Shown piece after piece: positions 26,468 through 37,160 of a stretch of DNA of 64,000 nucleotides (positions within the stretch are counted from its first letter, which is position 1; each line of letters begins with the position of its first letter). The translations under genes were made by a program, and so were the position numbers. Origin of the DNA: Chelativorans xinjiangensis (GTDB lineage: Bacteria > Pseudomonadota > Alphaproteobacteria > Rhizobiales > Rhizobiaceae); contig NZ_WQNH01000012.1 in NCBI RefSeq assembly GCF_009812055.1, positions 1 to 64,000 on the forward strand, written 5' to 3'. The notes beneath the pieces are model-generated. The model was not told the origin of the DNA, made no database searches, and saw only the letters and a program-made list of their open reading frames with translations.

Positions 26468-27262
26468 TCATTCGCCCAGCTTGTAATCGAGGAACCACTT
26501 CTTATTGAGCGCGTCGAGCGTGCCGTCGGCCTCGAGCGCGGCGATCGCGGCGTTGATGGGACCGACGAGATCGGAGCCCTTGGGAAAGATGAAGCCGAAA
26601 TCCTCCGATCCGAGCGGCTCGCCGATGACCTTCAGAGCACCGTTTGAAGCTTCGACATAGCCATTGGCGGCCACACCGTCGGTGAGCACGAGATCGACAT
26701 CGCCGGCCCTGAGCGCCTGGACCGTCGCCCCGAACGTTTCGAAGAGCTTTATCCGCGGGTTCTGCTCGTTCCCGTCGAGCACGTCGTAGACGGAGACGTA
26801 GAAGGGCGTGGTGCCGGGCTGCGCGGCGATCAGCAGGCCCTCCTCCGCCGCAAAGCTCTCCGCATCGGTGAAACGTTCTTCGTCGGTGCGCACCAGCATG
26901 CGCATTTCCGAATGCATGTAGGGGGCGGAGAAGTCGACGCTCTCCTTGCGGTCGTCGCGGATGGTGATGCCGGTCATGCCGATGTCGTACTGCCCGTCGG
27001 AGACCGCCTGGATCATCGCCTCCCAGCTGATGTTCTGATAGGCGACCTCGAAATTAAGCCGCTTGGCGATCTCCTCCATGGCGTCGTACTCCCAGCCGAT
27101 CTGCTGCCCGGTCTTTGGATCGATGAATTGCAGCGGCGGATAGGCGTTTTCCGTCACCACGGTGACGCTGCGGCCGCCCAGATCCGGCAGGCCCTGCGCA
27201 TGGGTGACAGCCGTGGCGGCAAAGACGGCGAACGTCCCGGCAAGAAACGTACGAAACGACAT
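26468..27262 (-). CDS. Polar amino-acid ABC transporter substrate-binding protein
   Basis: 264 residues. Signal peptide 1-22 ([21 protein letters not shown]). SBP_bac_3 domain: [52 protein letters not shown], and [10 protein letters not shown] near the end. It binds an amino acid or similar ligand in the periplasm and delivers it to the permease downstream. ATG at 27262 with GGGGGAAT upstream. The ligand cannot be assigned from sequence. Confidence 0.93.
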   Translation of the reverse strand: MSFRTFLAGTFAVFAATAVTHAQGLPDLGGRSVTVVTENAYPPLQFIDPKTGQQIGWEYDAMEEIAKRLNFEVAYQNISWEAMIQAVSDGQYDIGMTGITIRDDRKESVDFSAPYMHSEMRMLVRTDEERFTDAESFAAEEGLLIAAQPGTTPFYVSVYDVLDGNEQNPRIKLFETFGATVQALRAGDVDLVLTDGVAANGYVEASNGALKVIGEPLGSEDFGFIFPKGSDLVGPINAAIAALEADGTLDALNKKWFLDYKLGE

Positions 27263-27384
27263 GATGGATTCCCCCTGTGGCTGACCGCATCCGCGGCCGG
27301 GTTCGGGACCGCACCTTAGAGCATCGGATGAAGAAGGTGGATACCGTTTGCGCGGTTCACAGGAACCCGCACGCGCAGGCAGCA

Positions 27385-27416
27385 ACAAAAAAGAGCGCCG
27401 GACGGCGCTCTTTTCA
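27385..27416 (-). terminator. Intrinsic terminator after rplS
   Basis: AAGAGCGCC (27391-27399) pairs with GGCGCTCTT (27404-27412), with T-rich tract on the minus strand (plus-strand run of A at 27386-27392). A run of four T on the other side lets it act in both directions, separating rplS from the binding-protein gene. Confidence 0.8.
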
Positions 27417-27442
27417 GAAACAGGTATCGGCTTGAACGAGGC

Positions 27443-27988
27443 CTACTCGCTCTGCGCCTCAGCCGGAGCGGCCTCCTGGTTGGCGGCTTCCGCCGCCTTG
27501 GCCTCGGCTGCTTCCTCCGCCGCCTTCTCGGCAGCCAGCGCCTGCGCCGCGGCGATCTTCTCGGCCTCGATGCGGGCCTTCTCGTCGGCCGAGGCCTGGC
27601 GCTCGGCGTCGTTCAGCTTGCGGGCGCGGGCGCCGGTGTTCTCGCTGATGCGGGCCGACTTGCCGCGGCGGTCGCGCAGGTAATAGAGCTTGGCGCGGCG
27701 CACCTTGCCACGGCGCACCACCTCGACCGCCTCGACCAGCGGCGAATAGACGGGGAAGACGCGTTCCACGCCCTCGCCGTAGGAGATCTTGCGCACGGTG
27801 AAGTTCTCGTTGAGGCCGGCGCCGGCGCGGGCGATGCACACGCCCTCATAGGCCTGCACACGGGTGCGGGTGCCCTCGGTGACGCGCACCTGCACGCGCA
27901 CGGTGTCACCAGGCGAGAAATCGGGAAGGGTGCGCTGGGCGGCGATCTTCTGGGCCTGCTCGGCCTCGAGCTGACGGATAAGGTCCAT
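27443..27988 (-). CDS. rplS: 50S ribosomal protein L19 with long Ala/Glu tail
   Basis: 181 residues. The bL19 core is 1-~125: [71 protein letters not shown]. It bridges 50S and 30S subunits. The remaining ~55 residues are an Ala/Glu-rich helical tail ([20 protein letters not shown]) absent from E. coli L19. Extended tails on L19 are common in Alphaproteobacteria. ATG at 27988 is preceded by GAGGACAG. Downstream of trmD as in the usual rpsP-rimM-trmD-rplS order, but 242 bases separate it from the small ORF after trmD. Confidence 0.96.
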   Translation of the reverse strand: MDLIRQLEAEQAQKIAAQRTLPDFSPGDTVRVQVRVTEGTRTRVQAYEGVCIARAGAGLNENFTVRKISYGEGVERVFPVYSPLVEAVEVVRRGKVRRAKLYYLRDRRGKSARISENTGARARKLNDAERQASADEKARIEAEKIAAAQALAAEKAAEEAAEAKAAEAANQEAAPAEAQSE

Positions 27989-28230
27989 CGTCCTGTCCTC
28001 TTGTTCTTGGCGACCGCCAGAGCGCTCGTCCCACCGGCAGTCCTGCTTGACCGCCTGAAAGGTGCGCCTCCCAGGGAAGCGCAGGAGCGAATTCACGTTC
28101 TTTAGCTTTAAGTTCCGGCCATGGACCCCCATGGCAGCTCCGGTGCGGCGCACATACACCACATCACATAGGGAATCAACAGGCGGTGGAATTAACAGAC
28201 GGCGGCCCATAATGGGGCAAGCGCGGGACG

Positions 28231-28332
28231 TCAGCCGCCGATGCGGCCCAGACGCGTATCCTTGAAGTCGCTCGGGTGCTTCAGGCCGTAGCCAAGGCTA
28301 AATGCCGCCTCGATCTTCAGCAAGGTGCTCAC
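28231..28332 (-). CDS. Candidate 33-residue microprotein coupled to trmD
   Basis: A GTG start at 28332-28330 overlaps the trmD stop as GTGA. The product reads [20 protein letters not shown] then [12 protein letters not shown] and stops at 28231. It has balanced composition, an amphipathic first half and a Gly-rich basic end, unlike the Arg/Pro-rich shadow frames around it. No family recognised. The tight coupling suggests translation by ribosomes ending trmD; conservation in related genomes is the key test. Confidence 0.45.
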   Translation of the reverse strand: MSTLLKIEAAFSLGYGLKHPSDFKDTRLGRIGG

Positions 28333-29036
28333 TTGGCTTTTCCCGCCTTCTGGTGCGCGGCCCACAGGTCCGGTCGCCGCTCCGCCGTCAGTTTCTCCGC
28401 CTCGGCGAGCCTCCATTCGGCGATCTTGCGATGGTTGCCAGACAGGAGCACTTCCGGGATTTCGCGGCCCTCGAAGCTTTGCGGCCTCGTGTAGTGCGGG
28501 TGTTCGAGGAGGCCGCTTTCAAAGCTCTCCTCGGTGCCGGAGGTTTCATTGCCCATGACACCCGGCAGGAGGCGCACCACCGCGTCCAGCAGCACGAGGG
28601 CGGCTGGCTCGCCGCCGGAGAGGACGTAGTCGCCGATGGAGACCTCCTCCAGGGCGCGCGCCTCGATGAGGCGCTGGTCGACGCCCTCGAAGCGGCCGCA
28701 GAGGATGACGGCGCCGGGGCCGGCGGCGAGTTGGCGCACGCGGGCCTGGGTGAGCGGGATGCCGCGCGGGCTCATGAGGAGCTTCGGGCGCGGGTCGCCT
28801 TCGGGGGCGGCATGGTCGATGGCGTGCGCCAGCACGTCGGCGCGCATGACCATGCCTGCCCCGCCGCCGGCGGGCGTATCGTCGACGCTGCGGTGCTTGT
28901 CAGTGGCGAAGTCGCGGATCTGCACGGTCTCCAGCGACCAGGTGCCGGCGGCCCGGGCGCGGCCGGCGAGCGAAACGGCGAGCGGCCCCGGGAACATTTC
29001 GGGATAGAGGGTCAGCACGGTGGCGCGGAAGCTCAC
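28329..29036 (-). CDS. trmD: tRNA (guanine37-N1)-methyltransferase
   Basis: 235 residues, SPOUT fold. Motifs: [11 protein letters not shown] at the start, [38 protein letters not shown] (tRNA/SAM site), [29 protein letters not shown] for the knot. It makes m1G37 in tRNAs reading CNN/GGG codons, preventing frameshifting. The ATG overlaps the rimM stop as ATGA, so rimM-trmD are translationally coupled. Confidence 0.96.
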   Translation of the reverse strand: MSFRATVLTLYPEMFPGPLAVSLAGRARAAGTWSLETVQIRDFATDKHRSVDDTPAGGGAGMVMRADVLAHAIDHAAPEGDPRPKLLMSPRGIPLTQARVRQLAAGPGAVILCGRFEGVDQRLIEARALEEVSIGDYVLSGGEPAALVLLDAVVRLLPGVMGNETSGTEESFESGLLEHPHYTRPQSFEGREIPEVLLSGNHRKIAEWRLAEAEKLTAERRPDLWAAHQKAGKAK

Positions 29037-29626
29037 CGGTTGCCCCCGGCCGATTTGGGTCCGCGTGGGCGCGCCTTCGGGTCCGGATGTGCATCTTCAT
29101 CGATCGGCTTCTGGTGGTCGAGGCCGGCGGCGGAGCTGTCGAGATGCACGATACCCTCGGCAACATCTACCTTCGGCACTGCTTCGCGGGTGAAAGGGAC
29201 CATGAGCGTCGGCCCGGCGTCGGGGCGAATTTCGAGGATGTCACTGGCCCCGAAATTGTGGATGGCGACCACCTTGCCGATTTCCTCCTGCGTTTCGTCG
29301 AAGACGGGCAGCCCCACCAGATCGGCGTGATAAAATTCCTCTTCCTCAAGTTCCTCCGGCAGAACGGAGCGGTCCACGAACAGGGCCTCGCCCGTCAAGG
29401 CTTCCGCTGCGTCGCGGTCCGTTACGTCTCCGAAACGAACGATCACGACATCCTTGGCGGGCCGGACGGAGGCGACAGTCAGCGCGCGGCCGTCCGCGGT
29501 GAAGAGGGGACCGTAGCGGCCAAGCGCCATAGGATCGTCGGTGAACGGCTTTACGCGCAGCTCACCGCGGATGCCGTGGGCCGCGCCTACGACGCCGAGC
29601 TGGACTGGATTCCTGGGCTTTGTCAT
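29033..29626 (-). CDS. rimM: 16S rRNA processing protein RimM
   Basis: 197 residues. N-terminal RimM barrel ([24 protein letters not shown]), then the PRC-barrel with [15 protein letters not shown] and [14 protein letters not shown]. The last ~35 residues are a charged, probably disordered tail ([20 protein letters not shown]). It assists 30S maturation by binding uS19. No rpsP (S16) precedes it here; zapA does instead, 140 bases upstream, so the canonical rpsP-rimM-trmD-rplS operon is split. Confidence 0.95.
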   Translation of the reverse strand: MTKPRNPVQLGVVGAAHGIRGELRVKPFTDDPMALGRYGPLFTADGRALTVASVRPAKDVVIVRFGDVTDRDAAEALTGEALFVDRSVLPEELEEEEFYHADLVGLPVFDETQEEIGKVVAIHNFGASDILEIRPDAGPTLMVPFTREAVPKVDVAEGIVHLDSSAAGLDHQKPIDEDAHPDPKARPRGPKSAGGNR

Positions 29627-29766
29627 ATGCCGACGCTCTTCTTATCCACTCTGCGGATCCGGGTGGCAAATCGCCCCGCCCGTCATCCTGGCCAACGAAG
29701 CAGCGCTCCCGCGATGGCACCGAGCAGGGGAAAGGGCCAATCACCGCACGCCACGCCGCCGATAGG

Positions 29767-30126
29767 TTAGGACTTGGCCAGCTTTGATGCCACCGCCTCG
29801 ATGCGTTCGGCAAGCTCGGCCAATGTGCCGGTCAGCGTAGCGTCGTTCTTGCCGGCCTTCGAGAGCGCGTCGTCGCGCGTCTTGCGCAGGGTGGCGATCT
29901 CGCTCTCCATGCCGTGGACACGCTTCTGCAACTCGGCAAACTCGTCCATCACCATGATGCCGGCCATCACGGTGAGGCGCTGGTCGCCGATTTCGCCGAA
30001 GGACTCCTTCAGATGCGCGACATAGCGGTCAAACCGCTGGGCGAGGTCGATCAGGTGTTCCTCCTGACCCTCGTCGCAGGCCATGCGGTAGGCCTTGCCG
30101 TCGATGGTGACCGTTACCTGTGCCAT
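29767..30126 (-). CDS. zapA: Cell division protein ZapA
   Basis: 119 residues. N-terminal ZapA core: VTVTIDGKAYRMACDEGQEEHLIDLAQRFD, then LTVMAGIMVMDEFAELQKRVHGMESEI leading into a long coiled coil and a C-terminal helical tail. It cross-links FtsZ protofilaments at the division ring. It forms a pair with the DUF4164 gene four bases upstream, both divergent from transketolase. Confidence 0.93.
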   Translation of the reverse strand: MAQVTVTIDGKAYRMACDEGQEEHLIDLAQRFDRYVAHLKESFGEIGDQRLTVMAGIMVMDEFAELQKRVHGMESEIATLRKTRDDALSKAGKNDATLTGTLAELAERIEAVASKLAKS

Positions 30127-30130
30127 GAGC

Positions 30131-30403
30131 CTATCGATCCAAGACGGCGCGGATGGTCTCCATGGCCGTCACCAGCCTGCGCGAGACCTCTCGGTTCACC
30201 TCGGCCAGGCGTTCCGCGCGCGCTTCGGACTTGTCGATCTCCTGGGCGAGGCGGGTGCGGTCGGCGCCCATGCGCTGCACTTCGGCTTCGGCTTCGGCGT
30301 AGTCCTGTTCCTTCTCGATCCGGTTATCGGCAGCAGCTTCCAGCCCCTCTATGGCTTTGCCAAGGCGGCCGATTACTTCTCTGAGTGTGGTATCACCGTT
30401 CAT
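30131..30403 (-). CDS. DUF4164 coiled-coil protein
   Basis: 90 residues, ATG at 30403. Almost wholly coiled coil ([60 protein letters not shown]). It matches DUF4164, a small rhizobial family placed next to zapA. By position it may be a ZapB-like partner of ZapA, but this is inference. A longer in-frame start at 30445 is less likely, as the extra 14 residues are not coil-forming. Confidence 0.85.
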   Translation of the reverse strand: MNGDTTLREVIGRLGKAIEGLEAAADNRIEKEQDYAEAEAEVQRMGADRTRLAQEIDKSEARAERLAEVNREVSRRLVTAMETIRAVLDR

Positions 30404-30668
30404 TGCAACCCATTCCCAGCCCGCCCGCCTGCGAATTGTGCGCAATCATAAGATTTTACCCCTGAAAGATTACGCGGCGGATGAACCCGGCGTCAACACA
30501 CTTGGCGGCTATCCCCCGATTTGCTTTTGCTTTCGGGGCGGCGCCCGAACTTTCCGGCCCCGCGGCCGTTTATTGACTTGGGCAGCGCACCTGCTATGTG
30601 TCGCCTGCTTTCTCGGGCGCGACACCGCCCAATGCCTGAAAATGCCGGCAGCCGATCAGCGAGCAAAG

Positions 30669-32660
30669 ATGATTTCACGCGAAAAACACGACCGGATGGC
30701 GAACGCGATCCGCTTTCTGTCCATGGACGCCGTCGAAAAGGCGAAGTCCGGCCATCCCGGCCTGCCGATGGGGGCGGCCGACATCGCCACGGTGCTGTTC
30801 ACGCGCTTCATGACGCACGACCCGAAGAACCCGCACTGGGCGGACCGCGACCGTTTCGTGCTGTCGGCGGGTCACGGGTCGATGCTGCTCTACTCGCTGC
30901 TTTACCTGCTCGGCTACGAAGACATCACCATCGACGAAATCAAGAATTTCCGCCAGCTCGGCTCCCGCACGGCCGGCCATCCCGAATATGGCGAGGCAGC
31001 GGGCATCGAGACGACCACCGGGCCGCTCGGCCAAGGCTTTGCCAATGCGGTGGGCATGGCGCTTGCCGAACGGCTGCTCAACGCCCGTTTCGGCGACGAC
31101 CTCGTGGACCACTACACCTATACGCTCGTGGGCGACGGGTGCCTGATGGAAGGCATCAGCCAAGAGGCGCTGGCCCTTGCCGGACATCTGAAGCTTTCCA
31201 AGCTGATCGTGCTGTTCGACGACAACCAGATCTCCATCGATGGGCCGGTCTCGTTGGCCGATTCCACCGACCAGTGCGCGCGTTTCGAGGCGTCGGGCTG
31301 GAACACGATGCGGGTGGACGGGCACGACCCGGACGCCATCACAGCTGCCATCGAAGAGGCGCGAGGGTCCGACCGGCCAACGATGATCGCCTTCCGGACC
31401 ACCATCGGCTGGGGCGCGCCGACCAAGGCGGGCACCAACAAGGCGCACGGCTCGCCGCTGGGTGCCGATGAGATCGCCAAGACGCGTGAGGCGCTCGGCT
31501 GGGACGCCGAACCCTTCGTCGTGCCATCGGATATCCTAGACGATTGGCGGCTCGCAGGCCTGCGCTCGGCCAAGGAGCGCAAGGCATGGGAGGCGCGGCT
31601 GGCGGCAGCGGATGCGGAGACGCGTGGCGAGTTCGAGCGGCGCATGCGCGGCGACCTGCCGGAGGCGCTGCCGTCGGCGATCGCCGAGTACAAGAAGAAG
31701 CTGGCGCAGGAAAACCCCAAGGTTGCCACGCGCAACGCCTCGGAGATGGCGCTCGATGTCATCAATGACTGCGTGGTGGAGACCATCGGCGGCTCGGCGG
31801 ATCTGACCGGCTCCAACAACACCAAGACAAGCCAGACGGTGGACGTGACGCCGGGCGACTATTCCGGCCGCTACATCCGTTACGGCATCCGCGAGCATGC
31901 CATGGCGGCGGCGATGAACGGCATTGCGCTGCATGGCGGCCTCATTCCTTATGGCGGCACGTTCCTCACCTTCTCCGACTATGCGCGGCCGGCAATGCGG
32001 CTCGCCTCGCTGATGGGCATCCGCACCATCTTCGTCATGACGCACGATTCCATCGGGCTGGGCGAGGATGGGCCGACGCACCAGCCGGTGGAGCATCTGG
32101 CGGCGCTCAGGGCGATCCCGAACCACCGCGTCTTCCGGCCGGCTGACCCGGTAGAGACCGCCGAGTGCTGGCAACTTGCCCTGGAATCGAAGAAGGCGCC
32201 CTCCACCCTGGCACTGACGCGGCAGAAGCTGGAGCCGGTGCGCCGCGAGTACCAGGAAGAGAACCTGTGCGCGCGCGGTGCCTATGAGCTCTTGCCCGCC
32301 GGCGACGAGGCGAAGGTGACGCTTTTCGCCAGCGGTTCGGAAATCGAGATCGCGGTCGCCGCGAAGGCGCTTCTGGAAGAGCGGGGGCACCCGACGCGCG
32401 TCGTCTCGGTGCCTTGCTTCGAACTGTTCGAGGCGCAGGACGAAGATTATCGCGAGGCGATCATCGGCAAGGCGCCCGTACGCGTCGCCGTCGAGGCCGG
32501 CATCCGCCAGGGCTGGGATCGCTTCATCGGCTCCGACGGCGCCTTCATCGGCATGACCGGTTTCGGCGCCAGTGCACCGGCACCGGATCTCTACAAGCAT
32601 TTCGGGATTACGGCAGAGGCTGTAGTGGCGGCGGCGGAAGCGCGCCTGGCCGCTGCGTAA
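30669..32660 (+). CDS. tkt: Transketolase
   Basis: 663 residues, the usual transketolase length. TPP/Mg binding motif [14 protein letters not shown] with [28 protein letters not shown] near the N-terminus, catalytic [30 protein letters not shown], and the C-terminal domain [13 protein letters not shown]. It exchanges two-carbon units in the pentose phosphate / Calvin-type pathway. ATG at 30669 matches the homologous start ([17 protein letters not shown]); another ATG at 30642 is in frame. First gene of a sugar-phosphate cluster with gap, pgk and fba. Confidence 0.96.
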   Translation: MISREKHDRMANAIRFLSMDAVEKAKSGHPGLPMGAADIATVLFTRFMTHDPKNPHWADRDRFVLSAGHGSMLLYSLLYLLGYEDITIDEIKNFRQLGSRTAGHPEYGEAAGIETTTGPLGQGFANAVGMALAERLLNARFGDDLVDHYTYTLVGDGCLMEGISQEALALAGHLKLSKLIVLFDDNQISIDGPVSLADSTDQCARFEASGWNTMRVDGHDPDAITAAIEEARGSDRPTMIAFRTTIGWGAPTKAGTNKAHGSPLGADEIAKTREALGWDAEPFVVPSDILDDWRLAGLRSAKERKAWEARLAAADAETRGEFERRMRGDLPEALPSAIAEYKKKLAQENPKVATRNASEMALDVINDCVVETIGGSADLTGSNNTKTSQTVDVTPGDYSGRYIRYGIREHAMAAAMNGIALHGGLIPYGGTFLTFSDYARPAMRLASLMGIRTIFVMTHDSIGLGEDGPTHQPVEHLAALRAIPNHRVFRPADPVETAECWQLALESKKAPSTLALTRQKLEPVRREYQEENLCARGAYELLPAGDEAKVTLFASGSEIEIAVAAKALLEERGHPTRVVSVPCFELFEAQDEDYREAIIGKAPVRVAVEAGIRQGWDRFIGSDGAFIGMTGFGASAPAPDLYKHFGITAEAVVAAAEARLAAA

Positions 32661-32690
32661 GAATTGTGAGGCGCGACGCTGGACCACACT

Positions 32691-32720
32691 TTGGTGTCGG
32701 CAAAGCCTGTTATTCTATTC
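32691..32720 (+). promoter_or_regulatory. Possible promoter upstream of gap
   Basis: TTGGTG at 32691 and CTATTC at 32715 are 18 bases apart; TATTCT at 32711 is an alternative -10. Two small hairpins (GACGCCG..CGGCGTC and GTGCC..GGCAC) lie in the ~70-base leader. Assignment is weak. Confidence 0.35.
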
Positions 32721-32791
32721 TGGACGCCGTTATGGAGCGGCGTCTTCCCGCCGTGCCTTTAGGCACGCATCACGTTCGCCGGAGGTAGTTC

Positions 32792-33805
32792 ATGACCGTT
32801 AAAGTAGCCGTCAACGGATTTGGCCGCATCGGCCGCAACATCGTGCGTGCCATCTATGAGTCCGGCCGCAAGGATATCGATATCGTCGCCGTCAACGATC
32901 TCGGTCCGGTGGAGACCAATGCGCATCTTCTGCGCTATGACAGCGTGCACGGCCGTTTCCCCGGCGATGTGAAGGTTGAGGGCGATACGATCGTCGTCGG
33001 CTCCGACTCTTTCAAGGTGCTGGCCGAGCGGGATCCCACAAAGCTGCCGTGGAAGGATCTCGATATCGACATCGTGCTCGAATGCACGGGCATCTTCACC
33101 TCCAAGGAAAAGGCTTCCGCGCATCTGACGGCCGGTGCCAAGCGCGTGCTCGTCTCAGCGCCCTCGGACGGTGCGGACCTGACGGTGGTCTACGGTGTCA
33201 ACCACGACAAGATCACCGCCGAGCATCGCGTTATCTCCAACGCCTCCTGCACCACCAACTGCCTGGCCCCGGTCGCCAAGGTGCTGAACGATGCCTTCGG
33301 CATCGAGAGGGGCTTCATGACCACGATCCATGCCTATACGGGCGATCAGCCGACGCTGGATACCATGCACAAGGATCTCTACCGCGCCCGCGCGGCGGCG
33401 ATGTCCATGATCCCCACTTCCACGGGTGCCGCCCGCGCCGTGGGCCTGGTGTTGCCGGAGCTCAACGGCAAGCTCGACGGCGTATCGATCCGCGTGCCGA
33501 CGCCCAACGTCTCCGTCATCGACTTCAAGTTCGTGCCGAAGAAGAAGGTGACGGTCGAAGAGGTGAACCAGGCGCTGGTCGCGGCGACCAAGGATGGGCC
33601 GCTCAAGGGCATTCTCGCCTATACGGGCGAGAAGCTGGTCTCCGTGGACCTCAACCACAACGCCGCTTCCTCGACCTTTGCACTCGATCAGACCAAGGTG
33701 ATCGAGGGCGAATTGGTCAGGGTGATGTCTTGGTACGACAACGAGTGGGGCTTCTCCAACCGCATGGCCGACACGGCGGTGGCCTTCGGCAAGACGATCG
33801 GCTGA
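32792..33805 (+). CDS. gap: Glyceraldehyde-3-phosphate dehydrogenase
   Basis: 337 residues. NAD-binding [14 protein letters not shown] at 7-20, catalytic Cys153 in SNASCTTNC with partner His180 in [10 protein letters not shown], and the C-terminal [16 protein letters not shown] preference is plausible from the acidic residue after the Rossmann beta2 (VAVND). ATG at 32792 follows CCGGAGGTAG. It lies within tkt-gap-pgk-fba with an antiporter gene inserted between gap and pgk; a terminator follows directly. Confidence 0.97.
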   Translation: MTVKVAVNGFGRIGRNIVRAIYESGRKDIDIVAVNDLGPVETNAHLLRYDSVHGRFPGDVKVEGDTIVVGSDSFKVLAERDPTKLPWKDLDIDIVLECTGIFTSKEKASAHLTAGAKRVLVSAPSDGADLTVVYGVNHDKITAEHRVISNASCTTNCLAPVAKVLNDAFGIERGFMTTIHAYTGDQPTLDTMHKDLYRARAAAMSMIPTSTGAARAVGLVLPELNGKLDGVSIRVPTPNVSVIDFKFVPKKKVTVEEVNQALVAATKDGPLKGILAYTGEKLVSVDLNHNAASSTFALDQTKVIEGELVRVMSWYDNEWGFSNRMADTAVAFGKTIG

Positions 33806-33836
33806 TTAAGCCTTCTTTCTTGTTTTTCTGCCATAA

Positions 33837-33864
33837 CGCCCGGCCAATCGGCCGGGCGTTTTTC
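33837..33864 (+). terminator. Intrinsic terminator after gap
   Basis: Nine-base stem CGCCCGGCC / GGCCGGGCG with loop AATC, followed by TTTTTC. It ends the tkt-gap unit before the antiporter gene. Confidence 0.88.
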
Positions 33865-33929
33865 TTTGGCTCTTGCCTATACTGCCCATTCACCGCAATT
33901 TAGCCGAGAATCGCATTTCAGAGAGGGTA

Positions 33930-35783
33930 ATGGATCAAGGCATCTACCTGATAACGCTCATCGGCACCGCACTTGTGCTGTTTGCTGCGTTCTCCAGCCT
34001 GATCGCCTTTCGCTTCGGCGCGCCATTGCTGCTCATCTTCCTCGGCATCGGCCTTGCCGCGGGTACGGACGGTTTGGGGCTCGATTTCGACAACGCCTCG
34101 GTGGCCTTTTTCATCGGCTCGCTGGCGCTGGCGGTGATCCTGTTCGATTCCGGTTTCGGCACGTCCTTCGCCAGTTTTCGCTCCGCGGCACTCCCGGCCA
34201 TCGTCCTTGCCACGGTCGGCGTTCTCTTGACGGCGGGGCTGGTGGGCGTTGCTGCCCACTTTGTGGTGGGCTTCGATTGGCTGGAATCCTTTCTGCTCGG
34301 CGCCGCCGTCGCTTCCACGGACGCGGCCGCCGTCTTCTTCCTGCTGCGCGTCGGCAATATCTTCGTGCGCGACCGTGTGCGCTCGACCCTGGAGGTGGAG
34401 TCGGGATCGAACGACCCGATGGCGATCTTCCTCACCCTTTCCCTCGTCAGCCTGATTGCCGCCGGCGCCCCGCTGGAGCCGGGCCAGCTTGCCGGCGACG
34501 TGGCGCTCGGTTTCCTGCAGCAGATGGGTATAGGGCTCGCCGCCGGGCTTGCCGGCGGTTACCTGATCGTGCGGCTGGTCATGCGGCTCAGGCTCGAGCA
34601 AGGGCTCGTGCCCATCTTCGTGCTCGCGCTGTCGCTCCTGGTCTTCGCTCTTACCGGCGCGCTCGGCGGCTCCGGATTTCTCGCCGTCTACGTGGCGGGG
34701 CTTGTGGCCGGCAATGCGCAGATGCGCTCGACGGGGATGCTGAAGCGATTCCAGGACGGGGTGACGTGGCTGGCGCAGATCATCATGTTCCTGGTGCTGG
34801 GGCTTTTCGCCACACCCTCGCAGTTCACCGAGATCGCGCTGCCGGCGCTGTTCATCGGGCTCTTCCTCATCTTCATCGCCCGGCCGGTGGCCGTGGCGCT
34901 GTGCCTGGCACCGTTCCGCTTCTCGCGCGCCGAGACGGCCTTCATCTCGTGGGTGGGCTTGCGCGGGGCGGTCTCGATCCTGCTCGCCATTACGCCGCTC
35001 ATCGATCGGCTGGAAGGAGGCCGCAGCCTGTTCAACATCGTCTTCATCATCGTGCTTGTCTCGCTGGTGGTGCAAGGCTGGAGCGTCGGGCCGCTCGCCC
35101 GCCGGCTCGGACTGGTCGTGCCGACGCGCACCGGGCCGGTGGACAAGGTGGAGCTGGAACTGCCGGGCTCGGCACATCACGAACTGTTGGCCTATCGCGT
35201 CGTCGCCGGCAGCCCGGTCGAACGCGGTGAGCGCATCCCCCGCTGGGCGCGTCCCTCTCTCGTGGTGCGCGACGGCCGCTCGATGGGCTTTCACTATGCC
35301 GGCAGGCTGCAGGCCGGCGACCGCATCTATATCTTCGTGCCCGACCGCTATCCCAGACTGCTCGACCGGCTTTTCGCCAGTCCGGCGAGAGTTGATCCGG
35401 AGGATGCGGAGTTCTTCGGCGCCTTCGCGGTGGACCCGGAGCGCCCCGCCGCCGACATCGAGGCCGCCTATGCCCTCGGCCTCGATGCGGAGGAGCAGGC
35501 ACTTTCCATCGCCGAATTCGTGCGCAAACGGTTGGGCGGGCGGGCGGAGTATGGCGATCGCGTGCCACTCGGCAGCATCGAGCTGATTGTGCGCGAGGTG
35601 AACGAGGAAGGCCGTATCGTCGGCATCGGCCTGTCCGTCGATCCGCCCGCGCAGCCCGCCCAGGTGCCGGTCTTCATGAGCGTCGGCGAGGCGGCGGACC
35701 GGCTTCGGATGTTCTTCCGGCGCTGGTGGAAAAACCGGCGCCGGCGCACGCCGACGGAGACAGCCGACCTGCCGGACGAGTGA
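33930..35783 (+). CDS. CPA1-type K+/H+ (CvrA/NhaP2-like) antiporter
   Basis: 617 residues. About 12-13 membrane spans in 1-390 (Na_H_Exchanger domain) including [10 protein letters not shown] and [17 protein letters not shown], the ion-binding DD/ND-type helices. A cytosolic TrkA-C domain follows at ~410-490 ([19 protein letters not shown]), then a CorC/HlyC-like domain to ~595. This three-part layout is that of NhaP2/CvrA antiporters gated by nucleotides. ATG at 33930 with GAGAGGG upstream. It is inserted in the glycolytic cluster with no metabolic link evident. Confidence 0.9.
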   Translation: MDQGIYLITLIGTALVLFAAFSSLIAFRFGAPLLLIFLGIGLAAGTDGLGLDFDNASVAFFIGSLALAVILFDSGFGTSFASFRSAALPAIVLATVGVLLTAGLVGVAAHFVVGFDWLESFLLGAAVASTDAAAVFFLLRVGNIFVRDRVRSTLEVESGSNDPMAIFLTLSLVSLIAAGAPLEPGQLAGDVALGFLQQMGIGLAAGLAGGYLIVRLVMRLRLEQGLVPIFVLALSLLVFALTGALGGSGFLAVYVAGLVAGNAQMRSTGMLKRFQDGVTWLAQIIMFLVLGLFATPSQFTEIALPALFIGLFLIFIARPVAVALCLAPFRFSRAETAFISWVGLRGAVSILLAITPLIDRLEGGRSLFNIVFIIVLVSLVVQGWSVGPLARRLGLVVPTRTGPVDKVELELPGSAHHELLAYRVVAGSPVERGERIPRWARPSLVVRDGRSMGFHYAGRLQAGDRIYIFVPDRYPRLLDRLFASPARVDPEDAEFFGAFAVDPERPAADIEAAYALGLDAEEQALSIAEFVRKRLGGRAEYGDRVPLGSIELIVREVNEEGRIVGIGLSVDPPAQPAQVPVFMSVGEAADRLRMFFRRWWKNRRRRTPTETADLPDE

Positions 35784-35857
35784 TGGCGGTCTTGCCTCGC
35801 GCGCCGTGGCCTGTATGTTCGCCGGCACAATCACCACATTTTCGAGGCAGCGGATCG

Positions 35858-37054
35858 ATGGCCGACTTCAGAACCCTGGACGACCTTAAGGATATCGCCG
35901 GCAAGCGCGTGCTTGTGCGTGTCGACTTGAATGTGCCGATGAAGGAAGGCGCGGTGACCGATGCGACGCGCATCGAGCGGATCGCTCCGACCATTACCGA
36001 GCTTTCTGACCGCCGGGCAAAGGTCATCCTGCTCGCTCATTTCGGGCGACCGAAAGGGAAACCGGCCGCGGAGTTCTCGCTCAGGCCGGTGGCCAACGCC
36101 GTGGAAGCCACGCTCGACCGTCGCGTCTATTTCGCCGCTGACTGCGTGGGCGAGGCCGCTAGGGAAGCCGTCGACGAGATGAGTGATGGCGACATCCTGC
36201 TTCTCGAGAACACGCGCTTTCACGCCGGCGAGGAGAAGAACGACACGGACTTCGCCAAGGCGCTGGCCGAGAACGGCGATATCTATGTGAACGACGCCTT
36301 CTCCGCCGCCCACCGCGCGCATGCTTCCACCGAAGGCCTTGCACATCTCCTGCCAGCCTATGCCGGGCGCACCATGCAAGCGGAACTGGAGGCGCTGGAG
36401 AAGGGGCTGGGCCAGCCGAAGCGGCCGGTGCTGGCGATCGTCGGCGGCGCCAAGGTCTCCACCAAGATCGACCTGCTCCTGAACCTCGTGAAGAAGGTGG
36501 ACGGGCTGGTGATCGGCGGCGGCATGGCCAATACCTTCCTCGCCGCGCGCGGCACGAAGGTCGGCAAATCGCTATGCGAGCATGATCTCGCCGAGACGGC
36601 CAAGCAGATCATGATCGACGCGGCCACCGCCGGCTGCGCGCTCATCCTGCCGGTGGATGCAGTGGTGGCGAAGAAGTTCGAGGCGGGGGCGGAGAGCGAG
36701 GTGGTCGACGTGTCCGCCGTGCCCGAGGATGCGATGATCCTCGACGTCGGGCCGAAGAGCATCGAAGCGGTCAACGAATGGCTCGACCGGGCCGACACGG
36801 TGGTGTGGAACGGGCCGTTGGGCGCATTCGAGATCGAACCTTTCGACAAGGCGACCATGGCCGCCGCGCGCCATGCGGCAGAGCGCACGCGCGAGGGGCT
36901 TCTGATTTCTGTTGCCGGAGGCGGGGATACGGTGGCCGCCCTCAATCAGGCTGGCGTGGCCGACGATTTCACCTACGTGTCGACGGCAGGCGGCGCTTTC
37001 CTGGAGTGGATGGAGGGCAAGATGCTGCCCGGCGTGGCGGCGTTATCGAAATAA
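35858..37054 (+). CDS. pgk: Phosphoglycerate kinase
   Basis: 398 residues, full length. N-terminal substrate motif [21 protein letters not shown] and [14 protein letters not shown]-terminal nucleotide domain with [31 protein letters not shown] and [13 protein letters not shown]. It transfers phosphate between 1,3-bisphosphoglycerate and ADP. The ATG at 35858 is supported by homology to the family start (ADFRTLDD). fba follows after 106 bases. Confidence 0.97.
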   Translation: MADFRTLDDLKDIAGKRVLVRVDLNVPMKEGAVTDATRIERIAPTITELSDRRAKVILLAHFGRPKGKPAAEFSLRPVANAVEATLDRRVYFAADCVGEAAREAVDEMSDGDILLLENTRFHAGEEKNDTDFAKALAENGDIYVNDAFSAAHRAHASTEGLAHLLPAYAGRTMQAELEALEKGLGQPKRPVLAIVGGAKVSTKIDLLLNLVKKVDGLVIGGGMANTFLAARGTKVGKSLCEHDLAETAKQIMIDAATAGCALILPVDAVVAKKFEAGAESEVVDVSAVPEDAMILDVGPKSIEAVNEWLDRADTVVWNGPLGAFEIEPFDKATMAAARHAAERTREGLLISVAGGGDTVAALNQAGVADDFTYVSTAGGAFLEWMEGKMLPGVAALSK

Positions 37055-37160
37055 GGCAAAGTTCTTTTTTATTTCAATCGATTAGGGAACTTCGACCCGC
37101 ATTCCGTTTTGTCCTTTCATCTGGTAACGGCTTCTAGAGCGTGTACAGGAGGCATGGAAG

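Noticed and set aside
29627-29766. 6S RNA between zapA and rimM
   Set aside because: 6S RNA often lies near zapA, but this 140-base gap is too short and shows no long stem with a central bubble.
37055-37160. Terminator between pgk and fba
   Set aside because: AAAGTTC...GAACTT could pair, but the stem is weak and the T run lies inside the loop, not after the stem.
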